Part shown: piece after piece, positions 1 to 11,678 of the stretch | How positions within the stretch are numbered: position 1 is the stretch's first letter | Layout of the letters: each line of letters starts with the position of its first letter | Source: Trebouxia sp. TZW2008 | Lineage: Eukaryota > Chlorophyta > Trebouxiophyceae > Trebouxiales > Trebouxiaceae | DNA: 64,000 nt | NCBI GenBank assembly: GCA_002118135.1 | Contig: BDIU01000374.1 | Span: forward strand, 124,380-188,379 | Direction of reading: 5' to 3' | The notes under the pieces: model-generated | The model's input: only the letters and a program-made list of their open reading frames with translations | What the model was told of the DNA's origin: nothing | Database searches by the model: none | Made by a program: the position numbers and the translations under genes

Positions 1-20
1 ACTCTTGGGCTATGCTGCAG

Positions 21-1211
21 CATGTGGATCTGGCACTGCCACAAGAAATGATAGATGGTGTGGAGCAGTTCAAGGAGTTCTACGAGCAGAATACCAAGCA
101 CCGCAAGCTGGGATGGGTGTATGCTCTGGGCACCTGCCTGATCAAGGCCAACTTTGATGCCAAGCCCATCGAGCTCAGCCTGAGTACCTTCCAAGCTAGT
201 TTGCTTCTGCTGTTCAACACAGGTACAGTCTGAAGTTTTTCAGGCATTCTTGGCCGAGTCTGGCCCGAAAGCAACACCGCTGTCTTGCTAGCATCAACAT
301 AACGTTGGTTGCAGATATACTCATACCTTCAGCATGTCATCTGTCAGTAGAGCTTTACACAGGCAGCACACTGGTGTACGGGTGTCATTGCTTTGACTTG
401 CTGGGGGTCATGCAGCTCAATCTGATGCACAGCATGCCCTGAGCTGATGAGATAACATGCTGCAGATGAGGAGCTGAGCCACACAGAGATCCAAGAGCGA
501 ATGCATGTGCCTGAAGAGGACGTGACCAGGCTAACGCACTCACTCAGCTGTGCCAAGTACAAAATCCTGAACAAGTCCCCAGCCAGCAAGACCGTCAGCA
601 AGACTGATGTCTTCAGCATGAACAGAAAGTTCACTGACCGCATGCGCCGTATCAGGGTATGTCATGCATGCTGGCAGCCGTCAAGTCTGCAGCTTGCATC
701 AAGCTTGTCGTTGCAAGTCCTTGTGGTATCTGTAAGGCTTCTGCCCTGCATCAACAAACAGCACAATATGTTTGGTCAAGCACTGCTTGGATTTGCTTTG
801 CCAGTGGTGCATCATGTGCGCATGGTGTCACAACGCATATGTACAGCTCATTTCAAGCTTAGGCAATTTTCAGACATGTGAGCCATCTCATCTTAGCAAG
901 AGCGTTTAAGGTATGTCAACTGAAAAATATTTGACCCGCAGGTGCCACTGCCTCCTATTGATGAGAGGAAAAAGGTCATTGAAGACCTTGACAAGGACAG
1001 ACGCTATGCTGTGGATGCTGCCATTGTGCGCACGATGAAGTCCAGAAAGGTGTTGCAGCATCAGCAGCTGACTATGGAGGTAGTGCAGCAGCTCAGCAGA
1101 ATGTTCAAGGCTGACTTCAAGCTCATTAAGAAAAGAATTGAGGACTTGATGAGCAGGGACTACCTTGAGCGTGACAAGGACAACCCGAACTTGCTTAGAT
1201 ATCTGGCTTAG
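21..1211 (+). CDS. CUL1: Cullin-1 C-terminal part (5'-truncated by window)
   Basis: This is the C-terminal part of the scaffold subunit of SCF-type cullin-RING ubiquitin ligases. Three exons can be joined in frame: 21-222, 466-656 and 942-1211, with TGCAG/CGCAG acceptors and GT donors, ending in TAG. The first exon carries the cullin core signature around [10 protein letters not shown] and [10 protein letters not shown]; the last carries the neddylation (winged-helix) domain, with [11 protein letters not shown] containing the acceptor lysine and the typical end [19 protein letters not shown]. These motifs match CUL1 better than CUL3 or CUL4. The upstream gene body lies outside the window. In the cell it would bridge SKP1/F-box adaptors and RBX1. 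The ORF and family are clear; only the 5' part is missing. Confidence 0.93.
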
Positions 1212-2058
1212 TCTTTGCTACAGCTGGCAGGAATGGCTAGAGCAGCAAACTGTCTTGCTTATGAACACGCTACCACCCACCAGTAGTTTGTTTCATCGCT
1301 TTGTGAAGTATACATGGTTGGATCTACTTGACATGGGAAAGAAGTCCGCTACAGCTGATCAGTAGCTCTCTGTGAGTGTCACTGCTGACAAGCATTCTCG
1401 CAATGCTTGTTGTACGTACCGATATGTACTCAATTTGGTTTTGCTGCGCGTTCAGCACTGTGTAAATGGTGAATTGCTGACGCTGTGATGCAGTGAACCA
1501 GATGGCCATGCCAGTGATGGTACACCTAGTAGGTGTCACCTATCACTGATCTGTGTAAAGAGGCAGCTCACGCACTGTGCAGAACATATAGAAGAGTGCA
1601 GTAATCACAAGCGACGCCCATGCAAAGAAGTTCTGCAAATCGAAGTCTGTCTTGATGAGATGTGGATACACAGAGGAATTGACATCAGCATTTGACACCA
1701 TGATCAGTTGCACCGAATCCACAACATATACAGCACAGATGCAGAGCTTGTAAGTGTGCTTATTGCACGTCAACGCCGCAGCGACACCTCGGCGCTGCTT
1801 GCATCATCTTGCAGCCATCACTGCCTTCGCTCTGCACTTATCACCACGTAGTCAAAAAACACTTGGTTCAGTACGTCGGTGCAAGATCCTTTAGCTATAC
1901 TGGTCAGTGCGCCGTTGACCGAGGAAAACTGACTCACACGCAAAACCTTCGCTGCTTCCAGTTGCAAGTGCTTTCGCATTCACGCATAAAGGGCTTGACC
2001 GCGACTCAGGCTTAAGTACCTAGACAACAACACATCGCTACCAAGCGGGGCGAAGCCT
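1212..2058. other. Intergenic spacer CUL1 - golgin
   Basis: About 850 bp hold the CUL1 3' UTR and the promoter/5' UTR of the next gene on the same strand. Only short, composition-driven ORFs occur on both strands. I see no RNA gene or repeat. Confidence 0.6.
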
Positions 2059-5000
2059 ATGAGCAAGTTCTGGCAGAATCGCCTCAATGCATCTTGGAAA
2101 GAGACGGTCAGCAGCACTGTAACCGGATTGTCAGACGGAGCTGCTAGGTGCGGTTTCAGCTGCCAACCTCTGTGCAGAGTCTGACTCAGCAGCAGGCTTG
2201 CCATGCTCAGCAAGACTATCAAGGACTCGTTTGCGGCTGTGCATATAGGCTACGGCAGAACTTGCAAGTACCAGCAGATGGTCGGCCTATCGATGCTCCT
2301 GGTGCTACCTCCCCAGAGAATGCTGCAGCCAAAGCACAGCAGTACCTGAGATTGCCAGTTGAAAGCGCAAAGAAACTGCGCTGGTATGACAGGCCAGACC
2401 TGAACAATCTTGTACAGCAGAACTTGAGAGACAAGAATGATCTGCTGGGAGTCAATGCTGCATTGCGACAGGTACTCTGCTATGAAAGCATGCATTTCAG
2501 GCAGTCATCCTTGCCAGTGCAATGCTAAATGCGCAGCAATCTTCAAGCATGCGGCTTCACAGCAGAAAGATACTGCACATGCTGTTACATCTTCCTGCTC
2601 AACGCCACATCACTATCTGCTGCTACCCTGTGCAGATCAGCCCTGCTACATACGCATCTTTGCAGGTGCAGCATGCTGCAAATATCTCCAATGTAGCAAA
2701 TGTTACATCAGCAGTGCGCGCAGGAAACAATTTGACAAGTCAGTAACAGGCAGAGCCTTGTCTTTTTGCACAACTGGCTGAATCATCATTGCTGACCAGC
2801 ACAACCTCTTCATGTCAGCAGTGCTATTTGATCCTGCATTTACTTCATGCCAGAAGCGCTTGAGGACAGCGCTTTCACAAGGCAAGCTGTGCCTCAGGTG
2901 CTGCTTGCGAAAGGCATCAGCGAAGATGACTTGGAAGCTGAGTTGGAAGAGAAGCTCATGGATGTTGATCGCATGCGCATCTATGATGATGGCGTGAACT
3001 CTGTGCTGGTTGCCTCAGCTGCAGATGAGATTCAGTCACTCAGGACCCAAATAGAGCAGCAGGCTGATCAGATTAATCGGCTGAGCGAGAGGTGCAGCAA
3101 TCTACACCTTTTGCATCAGAGCTATGTTTGAGCAGAGCAAATTGCATTGTTTGGATCACCAATTACCCATCATCATTACCCACACCTGACTGCGTTCAAT
3201 GATACAAAACATCCATAAAATTGCAGTTGTTCAAGGACCATCCAACAGTTTTCCTACACGCAGATCTGATTGTGGTAAGTGCTGATCAGACATCCTGAGC
3301 AGATGTGCTCATCAGCCTTTTAGCCTAGTCTGTTTCATTCTGTACAACGATTGCTGATGTTTGCAGGCTGGCAAGCGCAGAAGCAGCCACTTACAGTCAG
3401 TCTCACACCAGTGCCAGCCAAGATCAAAGCTTGCCACGCAAAGACATAGATACTCCACCACAACAGCCCCGCCTCACTCTCCCTGCAAAGCCTTCCAGAC
3501 CATCTTCAGCAACAACCTTATCGCAGCCTTCATCCACTTCAGCTGATCTGCCTGCCCCATCCCACAGCCAACCAACACATACCCATGCAAGCCTGTCCAG
3601 GACTCAGCAATTCTCAGATGCACAGCCCTCAGGTCAGGCTGTAGCTCAACCACTCAGCAGCAGCCAGCTCAGTCTTGAGCCTTCCATTGCTGTTTTACAT
3701 TCTAGGGACAGCCCAACTGCTGCTCAGCCTCTGCAGCTCACGCTCACAGTCTCAGAGGCCAGCAGCAGCGTCCAAGCAATCTTGTCACCAACAGTGTCTA
3801 GCGGTCAAGCATTCCAGGTTGGGAGAGATGGAGCACCTGAGCAGGCACAAGCACGCTCAGAGGTTGGTGCTGCTGCTGAAGCAAGCTTTTTGGGCAATGA
3901 TGCGCTCTTATCTCAACAGACAGGTGAAGGAGAGCAGAAGCAGGGCTCACACAGTAGCACGGACATGACTGATGATGCAGATGAGCTGCGACAGCTGCTG
4001 GCAGAAGAGAAGAAGAAGGTTGCAGGCCTTATAGGTGAAGTGCACTCATCTTTGTGCATGAGCCTGCCTTGCATATACAAAAAAGTCATAGAATTGTTCA
4101 GTTGTGCGTGTCAAGTGATTGGGAATTCCTATACGGCCTTTTGCTTGTGCTGGGATGATTGCTTCAAGTGTAGATCTGGACTACAAAGCATCAACACTGC
4201 TAACAAGCTGATCATACTCATTGTGCTTGCATGCTGTTGTGTCTGCCTAAGTGCTGCTCCTTCAACATCAGCAAATGTCCTCTTGCACTTGACGCTGTGT
4301 GACAAGGTCAGCGTAAGTATGACACGTGGTGAGACGATGCCCATGTCATATCACACTTGTCTGCAGGCAAGCTGCAAAGGCTAGAAGAAGAGCGACAGAT
4401 GCATGTGGAGCAGATCAGCGCTCAGGATGCTACCCTGGAAGACATGGACCGCCGGGGCCGTGCGTCGCAGGCCCAGGCTGAGTCTGCCCTCCAAAACTTC
4501 AGAGAGGTCAGCATTAGCCTCACTATTACCCATCGGCAGGCTCTGTTACCAAGAGTATGCCTGAAATGGCGTGAATGGCATTGAATGCCTCTCAGAGCCA
4601 TGCTGTCTGTAGCATGTTGCTTGTATGCTGGATGCCAATGGGCAGCGAGAGACATCCTGGAAGCTGCTTGGACACCGACCGCAGGCATCACAGCAGATTC
4701 AGTACAGCACGCTGACCGCAGTCTGACCTGCAGAGCCGACCTATGCTTATTGTTTATCCATGATTGGTCGGAAGCCTGTCATCCCAATCGCCGTCTCAAA
4801 TTTCTTGTTTTTAGAATCAATCTCCTCAGCAAGCTTTGACATAGCAGTCACATCTGTTCATGGCATCACCAATACACAAAGCTTGCTGTGGCATCACATA
4901 AGCAGTGTTGTTATCTAATTAGCACACGATGACCATTCATATTGCCTAACAATGCTGGCACTTGCAGGTAGTTGAGGCGTCAGAGAGGCAGATAGCACAC

Positions 5001-6709
5001 CTCAGGGCTCAAGCAGCCACAACATCAGGGCAGCATGTGGAGGCCCTGCGCAAGGCTCAGGACATCTGTAGCCAGGCTGAAACCAAAGCTTTGGCGGCTG
5101 ACAGGTCTGCCATGCAAATTTGTGAGCCAGTGTCATGAGCATCATCATGACTTCTGTCTGTGCCATGCAGTCATGTATGCACTTGTGCATGCATGCGTCA
5201 TGGCATAGCTTGTGCTCATGCAGCCATTGTGATGCGTCATGAGGATTTCTGCTTGTGCCATGCAACCATCTGTGTGTCTCGCTCTTACTGCATGCGCGCG
5301 TCATGGCATAGCTTGTGCTCATGGTGAAGTCCATTGCCCCCCACATCCCCTTACTTTGCTTCATACCTGGCGACAGTCAGTGCTTGCACAACGACATTTG
5401 GTCATTTCAGACTGCAGTGGCAATATCAGGGGTGGAGCTCTGTTCACAAGCTTGCTCGTCTATGCAGAAGCCAAACTTTTGTCTGAATGTGCAGAAAAGC
5501 TCAGAAGGCAGACTCAGAGCTCAGGCGTGTCACAGCTGATCTCAGAGCACGCGAGCGTGATTACAGTGCAGCTCAGGCTGAGCTGGATAGAGGCGCCAAT
5601 GCCAGCACCAGTCTGGCTGCTGCTAAACGGGTCAGTACTCTTCTAGCCCAATATCAATTTGCTGACTGATGGCAGTCACAGTCATGGACAAGCTGCCTAG
5701 GTGATCACTGTTTGTTGAAAAGTCATCTCTAGCCATGGTGACTGGAAAGAGATGTCACTCAAACAAGGATAGTCAGGTTGTGAAACAGCTATTTAGCAGA
5801 TCAAGGTATGGCATACTAGTGTTATCATTTGCTTGTATAACATCCTGTGCGGGTGCACAGAACAGGTGCAAGGGGTTGTCAGCTCAAGGGCATTGCACTG
5901 CATCTTGCCAGCAAGTGTGTTGGTGCATGTCGCTCGATTCACTCCACAAAGAGCAATGTAGTGGTGCAAGCAGTCTTTGCAAGCAAGTCTGCCTATGAAT
6001 CATTCCAGTACGAAATACACATGATAATGCGTCGCCAGGCATGTGAGCAGTACAGCAGTTGTTTGCAGCCTCAGTGCCTCAGTTGGTGCTCAACGTCTGC
6101 ACAATCATGCTGCAGTATCATGAGCATTAGCACTGTCACAGCTTGATTCTGAACCTGCATGACTGTCTTGATGCTCACAGAATGGCATCCTTTCCTCCTC
6201 TTCTTACAACTGGTGTTGGTGCAGGCAGCAGATGAGCGTGAGGCAGAGCTGCGGCGCAGCCTTGCCGAGGCAGATGCCAAGCATAAGCAGCAGACTGGCC
6301 AACTCAACACGTCCATACAGCAGCTGCAAAGGTGTGCACTGCCTGGGCCATGTCTGCTTTGCTGTTGGGTTGCTTTGCCGTGCACAAGCAGCAAGCAAAT
6401 TTGAGCAAGGTGTCTCCAAATACAAGCAGCAGACAAGTCAATTCATACCTCTGCACAGTAGTTTCAAAGCTGTGCAAGGCTTGTCCCATTCCTGCCTTGT
6501 TGCTGAGTCACCATTACATTGACAACAAGTAGCAGTTGGGCCATTCAAGGTCTCTGTACAGCAGCTGCAAGGGTGTGCAACCTTCTTGTTGTGTCTATCC
6601 TGCTGCTGAGTCACTTTGCAAAGCATAAGCAGACGTGCTAACTTAACATTAGTGTAAAAAGCTGCAAAGGGTTGCAATCCTTGTCTGGTGTCTGCTGTGC
6701 AGTCAGTCA

Positions 6710-6750
<41 letters not shown>

Positions 6751-9700
6751 ACAGTCAATAACACCCTTCATACTCTGGTCCAGATCGCTTGCATCTTCTC
6801 AGCAGACGGTGGCAGCATTACAGCAGCGGCTGGCCAGGGCTGAGCAATTAGAGAGAGACCCATTGAGAGAGCTGAGACGGATTAAGGCCACAGCTGTGGA
6901 ACAACAAAGGTCAATGCTCCACAAGAGATTGTGTCAACATTCTTGTGGTGTGTTGCAGGTCCCTTGCAGCCTCTCAGCAAGAGGTGGCAGCTCTAGAGCA
7001 GCAGTCAGCTAAGCTTGAGCCGTCTGAGAGGGACGAACACAGCAAGGACAAGGCTACAGCTGTGAACTGTAAGATATCACAGCTCAACAAGTCTTTGAGC
7101 CTCTTCATTCATATGAACGTATTATGCAGGTCAGTTTCAATTTCTCAGCAGGAAGTGGCAGCCTTAGAGCAGCGACTGGTCAAGGCTGAGCAGTCAGAGG
7201 GAGACGCCTTGAGAGAGCTCAGAGAGGCGGAGGCCACAGCTGTGGAGCATGAGAGGCTGTTACTGAGGGCTGCAGCCCTTGAGGGCAAGCTGAAGGAGCT
7301 GCAGGCTGAGCAGGGCCAACTGGACACCTACAAGCAGGTGAGAGTCTGTCTGTATGTCAGTACCTGCACCACTGCGGCCAGGCCTGATAGTCTGTGTTCC
7401 TACAGCAGCTGTACAGCAGACTCAGAGTACAGCAAATGCTGTGGTTTCTGTTGAGATGTTATGGCTCATGCCATGGATTTTGTGTGACCTCATGTTGTAC
7501 AGAATGGACGCTAGGATGATCAAGACACCACGAGCAGGGCTAGCTAGACATCTGCCAGCAGGTCTGTATGTGTGTCAATGCCACTTCAGCAGCTGTACAG
7601 CAGACTCAGGACAGGCTACCGGCTTCTGTTGATACTGATTGCCATGGTCACTTCCTTTTTATGACGAGCATCAGGATGACCAGGAAGACCTGTGGGCAGG
7701 GCTAGCTGGACACCTACAAGCAGATATGTCTGTGTGTCAGTGCCCCAGCAGCAGCTGTACAACACGTCCATGACATGACAGACTGCTTTGGTGTCTATTG
7801 AGAGTGCTTGGCTGATGTCACTGTCTTTGCAACAGCTCATGTCTCACAGCAGGGGCACCGGCATGGCTGAGGGCACCACAAGCAGGGCCAGCTGAACACC
7901 TAAAAGCAGGTCTGTCTGTGTGTCAGTACATCTGCAGCAGCTGCACAGGAGCCTCTGAGCTGCTCTCTTTTCAGTTGGAAGTGCACTACTGCCTGTGAGC
8001 TTGTTCAGTCACTTCATGTTTCTCAGTGTCTGAGGTTGCATTGCAAGCATGGACTGACAAGCTTCACTTCCGTGCAGAGTGGCATTGCTTCTCAAATGTG
8101 CAGGGCAAAACCCTACAGCAATGAGGATAACGCCGACTGTATTGACTACAACTTCTCCATAGATCTTGTAGTCAACGCAGTTGACGTTGCCCTCATTGCA
8201 GCAGGATTTTGCCTGCACGTTTGAGAGAGTAGGAGTTTCCCTGCACGGCAGTAAAGTCTGTCAGTCCATACTTGCGATGCAAGCTCAAAAACTGAGGTAT
8301 GTCAAGCGGCAAGCACCATGTGCTCGGTGAAGCCAATTAGATTTGCAGTTTCAAAATATGTTCCTGTTGCTGCTGATGTCTGTTCTCCGCCGCTGCGCAT
8401 TTTTCCACTCATCAAACTGCTTGCTGTTTTACACGTGTTGCTGTTCCTTTGATTTTGTCAAGCGTCATGGCTGTGCTTGGTGTTGTGGACCATTTGGAGC
8501 CAGCGAGGGCATGAAACTCAGGCTCTTGATGTTGATGTCAAGCTTGCCGTCACCACACAACCCATTGTCGTTCGGTCAACAGAGCAGCTGCCTGTGGCGC
8601 TCGGATCCTAACCAAATGTCAAATCTGCTGATTGCTTGTGGTGCTTTCTCCAGTTGAGACGCTGCAGAGCTTTGTCACAGAGGCAAATGATAGCTGACTC
8701 CATTCTACAATGGGTGCTGTACCTCAACCCTTCAGCTTTTGCAACGATTATGCGCAGCTGGAAGCACGGACTTGGCTGACCAGATTGCGCCTGCACTTGA
8801 TGTGCTGTGTGCCCATTTACAGCTTTTAATGTCATTGTCATGGCCTCTGGAACAAGATTTGTTGTGCTGCTTTTGCCGACAAACTGCCAATCTTGCCTTT
8901 ACGGTGTGCATGAACAGAATCAACCTTCTGCTGTGTGCAGCTGACAAAGGAGCTTGAAGCTGCTAAAGCTGAGTGGAAGATGAAATGGTCGCCACAGTGC
9001 AAATTACGACTGGCTTGAGAAGGCTGCTGAGTCCGCCTCTGTTTGCACTTCGCAACTCTTGCCTGTGCAACCTGCATGACACAGATTTCTGCTGTGTGTG
9101 CAGCTGACAAAGGAGCTAGAAGCTGCTAAGGCCAGAGTGGAGGATGAGATGATTGCTACAGTCCAGATTGCCACAGCACTGGAGGGGCGCTTGCGGGACG
9201 CCAGGGCAGAAGCTGAGCTTGCACAGCAGCAGGCCCAGCAGGCTGACCAACGCGCACATCAGGTGTGCTGACTCTTGTGTTGCTACTAGAAGCAGGGCAT
9301 GTGCCAGATTTGATACAGTGATTGTTTGAACATGATCCAGGGAGAGTGTGTTGCAGAAGCTGAGCCAGCCAAGCAGCAGACCCAGCAAGCTGACCAACAG
9401 GTTCACCAGGTATGCTGACTATGCTTGTGTTGTTGCGTCCAGGCTGTGTTAAAAACTACGCTCTGACGTGCTGCTGAGCCTCTTGAGGACCTAGTACAGC
9501 AGCTCAGGCAGGTCTGGATGGCAGCAGCCGCGTGGTTGAGTATGCTTCTATATGGAATGCTGAGCAATGTGTTCTGCTGATTGTGTTATTGGCTGCCTGA
9601 TCATTTGCTTGACTATATGCTGCTGGCTTATCTGTGCACAACAGCAAATGTAGGATTTTGAGAGTGTTGGCCTTGCAAAACAGCCCTGTATTGACCAGAA

Positions 9701-11678
9701 ATTGGCAGTTGCAGATGCTGTAGGCACCTTGGCAGATGCGCTTCTGCTGAGGCAATGTGCCATTCAATCCCACAGCATCTGCTGACAGATTGCCGTCACT
9801 GTGTTACTAAGGCCTTTGCTGCAGCACAGGCAGAATTGGGTTTGCTGCTGGGGCTGCCCGTCCTGCAAGTCCACAGCATCTGCTGGCAGACGCTTATCAT
9901 GCGGTTTGCCACAGAGCAATCCACTGCATCTGATGCAAAGACCCGCGCCTGTGACTCCCGTCTTTGCACCGGATGCTGTGGATATAGGAGCAGGGAGCCC
10001 TAGCTGCACAAGCATTTCTGCCAATAGGCCCTGCATAAGCTGCAACAAAGATGATGATCAAGCATGAAGAGGCACTGAACATGAGCACTCGCCTATGGAT
10101 CTGCAGAAGCTTTGGTGCTCTGTGACTATGGCAAGCAGGCATCAGCTTGTTGTTTGCCCATGGGGTGTTGTCAGGCTTGAGACTCAATGCAGTTCCTAGA
10201 AATCGTGAATGTGAAGTGCATGCCAAGGATGTGGAAGCAGAGATGGCATGGGTTGTGATGCAGGCTGAGCAAGCAGTGCAAGAAGAAGCAGAACGGCGTG
10301 TGAGCTCTATCGGCAGCGACCGCAGTCAGTGGCCACCGCCAGCGCGAGAGGAAGTTGCACGCCTTGAGAAAAGGCAGCAGGTGAAATGTCAGCTTCCTGG
10401 TTTCTAGTTGTTGTAATGCTGTAGTGCAGCTGCTGTATGGACCGCTGATTTGTTGCTCACTTGCGATTCAGCTGATTGCCATTACTGACCACAAGGAAGG
10501 ACAGAAACTGGCTGAGTAAAATTCAGTGGTCTGATTGGCATATTGCAAGCATACAATTACAGGTTCTATAAGCTCAATTATGACATGTATGTGCAGGCCA
10601 TGTCATCAATGCTGGAGGCAATACAGAGGAATCTGGAGGGGGAAACTGAATCCAGGAAGGCTGAGGCAAGTGCCAGAGCAGCTGCTCAGGAGCGGTGTTC
10701 TGCAGCAGATGAGAGGGTGACTAAGCTAGAGTGGGAATCTGCTCAGGCTAATGCATCCCTGCAGCGCAAGGCAAGCACTTTGCATTCCTGCCTCGATTGT
10801 TCTCATGTACGCAGCAAACGGCCTGCATGATGTATGCAGAAGACACACTCGTTGAGTTTGATGCCTGACTTGCAGCTTGCTCTCAGTGCAACTGGGTTTG
10901 ATGACAGTCATCTGCTGTGAGTCTCTTTGGCTAATATGGCCAAGATGCCAGCATATAGTCAGCTCTGACGTCGTGCTGGCTTTGCATGATCAGGCAGCCT
11001 GTATGGGAGCATGGGGATGCCAGCTTGTTGTTTGCCTGCTAGTCAAGCAACAAATGTTGTTGCATGTTTCATACTGCAAGAAGGCAGATGCGTCCTTGCA
11101 GTATAAAACACGTGTCAAGGGGTTGATGCATCAAGGCCGGCTGTATCGTATCTTGCTGTCACTGCATCTCAGCCGTTCAGCCTGGTTTCACGTGTCACTA
11201 CCTACCCAAACCAGTGTAACACAGTCTTGCTTGGTGGCCGCAGGTGACCCTGCTGCAGCAGCAGCTAGAGGATCTGCGCCAAGCTGCAACTGATGCAGAA
11301 CAGGAGCGTGACCGTTTGATGACATCACAACGAAGAATCAGCAGTCATCCTTCGTTTGGGTCTTTAGGCCCCAATACACCCAAGAGGGGTAGTGGCAGTC
11401 TCAGAGGGGCCAGCACTGCACTCTTTGATGATGACTCAGGCACACCAACAAATGGCCCTAGAGAACACTTAGATGGTGTAGATATAGTGTATCTCAAGAA
11501 TGTCTTGTTCAAGTTTGTAGATGCACATGCTCATGGTCGAACGCAGGAGTGTAGTACGCTGTTGCCAGCCATTGCTGCACTGTTGAGAGCATCACCTTTG
11601 GAATACAGGATACTAAAAGACACCTTGCAGCGCAGTGACAAAACAGGCAATTGGTGGGCTAGAGCTGTTTCTCAGTAG
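2059..11678 (+). CDS. GRIP-domain golgin (coiled-coil Golgi tether)
   Basis: A long coiled-coil protein ending in a GRIP domain, the module that docks trans-Golgi golgins on the small GTPase ARL1. Start ATG 2059 (MSKFWQNRLNASWKETVSS), exon 2059-2147, is joined in phase to 2249-2471, 2666-2738, 2854-3091, 3367-4034 (Ser/Pro/Gln-rich linker), 4367-4506, 4968-5104, 5495-5630, 6225-6331, 6784-6909, 6959-7068 (uncertain), 7130-7337, 9104-9262, 9341-9409, about 10203-10380, 10597-10770 and 11244-11678. The middle is heptad-rich (Ala/Glu/Gln/Leu). The GRIP domain spans about 11461-11640, with IVYLKNVLFKFV keeping the aromatic residue needed for ARL1 binding and LLPAIAALLRASPLEYRIL following. The intron after 10770 has a GC donor. 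AATAAA lies just after the stop. Coiled-coil exons have been tandemly duplicated (see repeat entries). The start at 2059 and the exon near 10203 are the weakest points. Confidence 0.8.
5141..5322 (+). repeat. Two-copy ~101 bp intronic tandem repeat
   Basis: Inside a golgin intron, the segment GCGTCATGGCATAGCTTGTG recurs at about 5196 and 5297, and the flanking GTGCCATGCA tract repeats at the same spacing. It is non-coding and two units long. Confidence 0.75.
6288..6707 (+). repeat. ~100-140 bp repeat copying the end of a golgin exon and its donor site
   Basis: The first unit starts inside the exon ending at 6331 (AAGCAGCAGACTGGCCAACT, then the GTGTGC donor). Three more units follow in the intron from about 6425, 6527 and 6627, each with a degraded version of exon end plus splice site plus following intron. 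The later copies have stops and are not coding. Confidence 0.8.
6708..6757 (+). repeat. (CAGT)n microsatellite
   Basis: About twelve CAGT/AGTC units with one interruption (GTCTGTC) in a golgin intron, directly upstream of the next exon. Simple slippage repeat. Confidence 0.95.
6784..7250 (+). repeat. Triplicated coiled-coil exon
   Basis: Three exon-plus-intron units about 171-175 bp apart begin at 6784, 6959 and 7130. Each encodes a variant of SLAASQQEVAALEQ followed by a basic/acidic heptad stretch and ATAVE. Units 1 and 3 have clean phase-2 splice sites. Unit 2 has lost the matching donor, but its intron reads through in frame into unit 3. Confidence 0.85.
7311..7945 (+). repeat. Four-copy repeat of exon end and 5' splice site
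   Basis: The exon end CAGGGCCAACTGGACACCTA with the donor GTGAG is copied three more times in the following intron, starting near 7535, 7697 and 7883. Each copy keeps a CAGGGC-AGCTGGACACCTACAAGCAG-like core, a decayed donor, and the following TCTGT(C/A)TGTGTGTCAGT tract. In-frame stops and changed donors show that the intronic copies are dead. Confidence 0.85.
8022..8296. repeat. 275 bp fold-back (imperfect palindrome)
   Basis: The two halves are inverted copies of each other around about 8159. The innermost arms GACTACAA (8144) and TTGTAGTC (8166) and the outermost CTCAG/CTGAG ends pair, with long matches between, such as GGCAAAACCC/GGATTTTGCC and GGACTGAC/GTCAGTCC. Both strands therefore give mirror-image ORFs, which I do not regard as genes. 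It lies in a 1.8 kb golgin intron and could form a hairpin or be a fold-back transposon relic. Confidence 0.85.
8941..9016 (+). pseudogene. Dead duplicate of the golgin exon at 9104
   Basis: CTGACAAAGGAGCT plus its TGCTGTGTGCAG acceptor recurs 163 bp downstream at the functional exon 9104-9262. In this upstream copy a deletion shifts the frame and brings a stop (TGA) after about 25 codons, so it is a pseudo-exon. The acceptor still looks usable. Confidence 0.75.
9828..10025. repeat. ~200 bp fold-back in golgin intron
   Basis: The left arm around 9845-9890 (GGGGCTGCCCGTCCTGC, then CCACAGCATC) matches the reverse complement of 9960-10020. A closer pair, TGCAAAGAC/GTCTTTGCA, sits near 9937 and 9959. 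The arms are more diverged than in the palindrome at 8022. Confidence 0.6.

Noticed and set aside
8009..8224. Mirror-image ORFs on both strands (69 and 62 codons)
   Set aside because: They are a consequence of the palindrome 8022-8296; neither has splice context or protein-like composition.
9764..10067. Opposed ORFs of about 90 codons
   Set aside because: Arise from the fold-back at 9828-10025 within a golgin intron.
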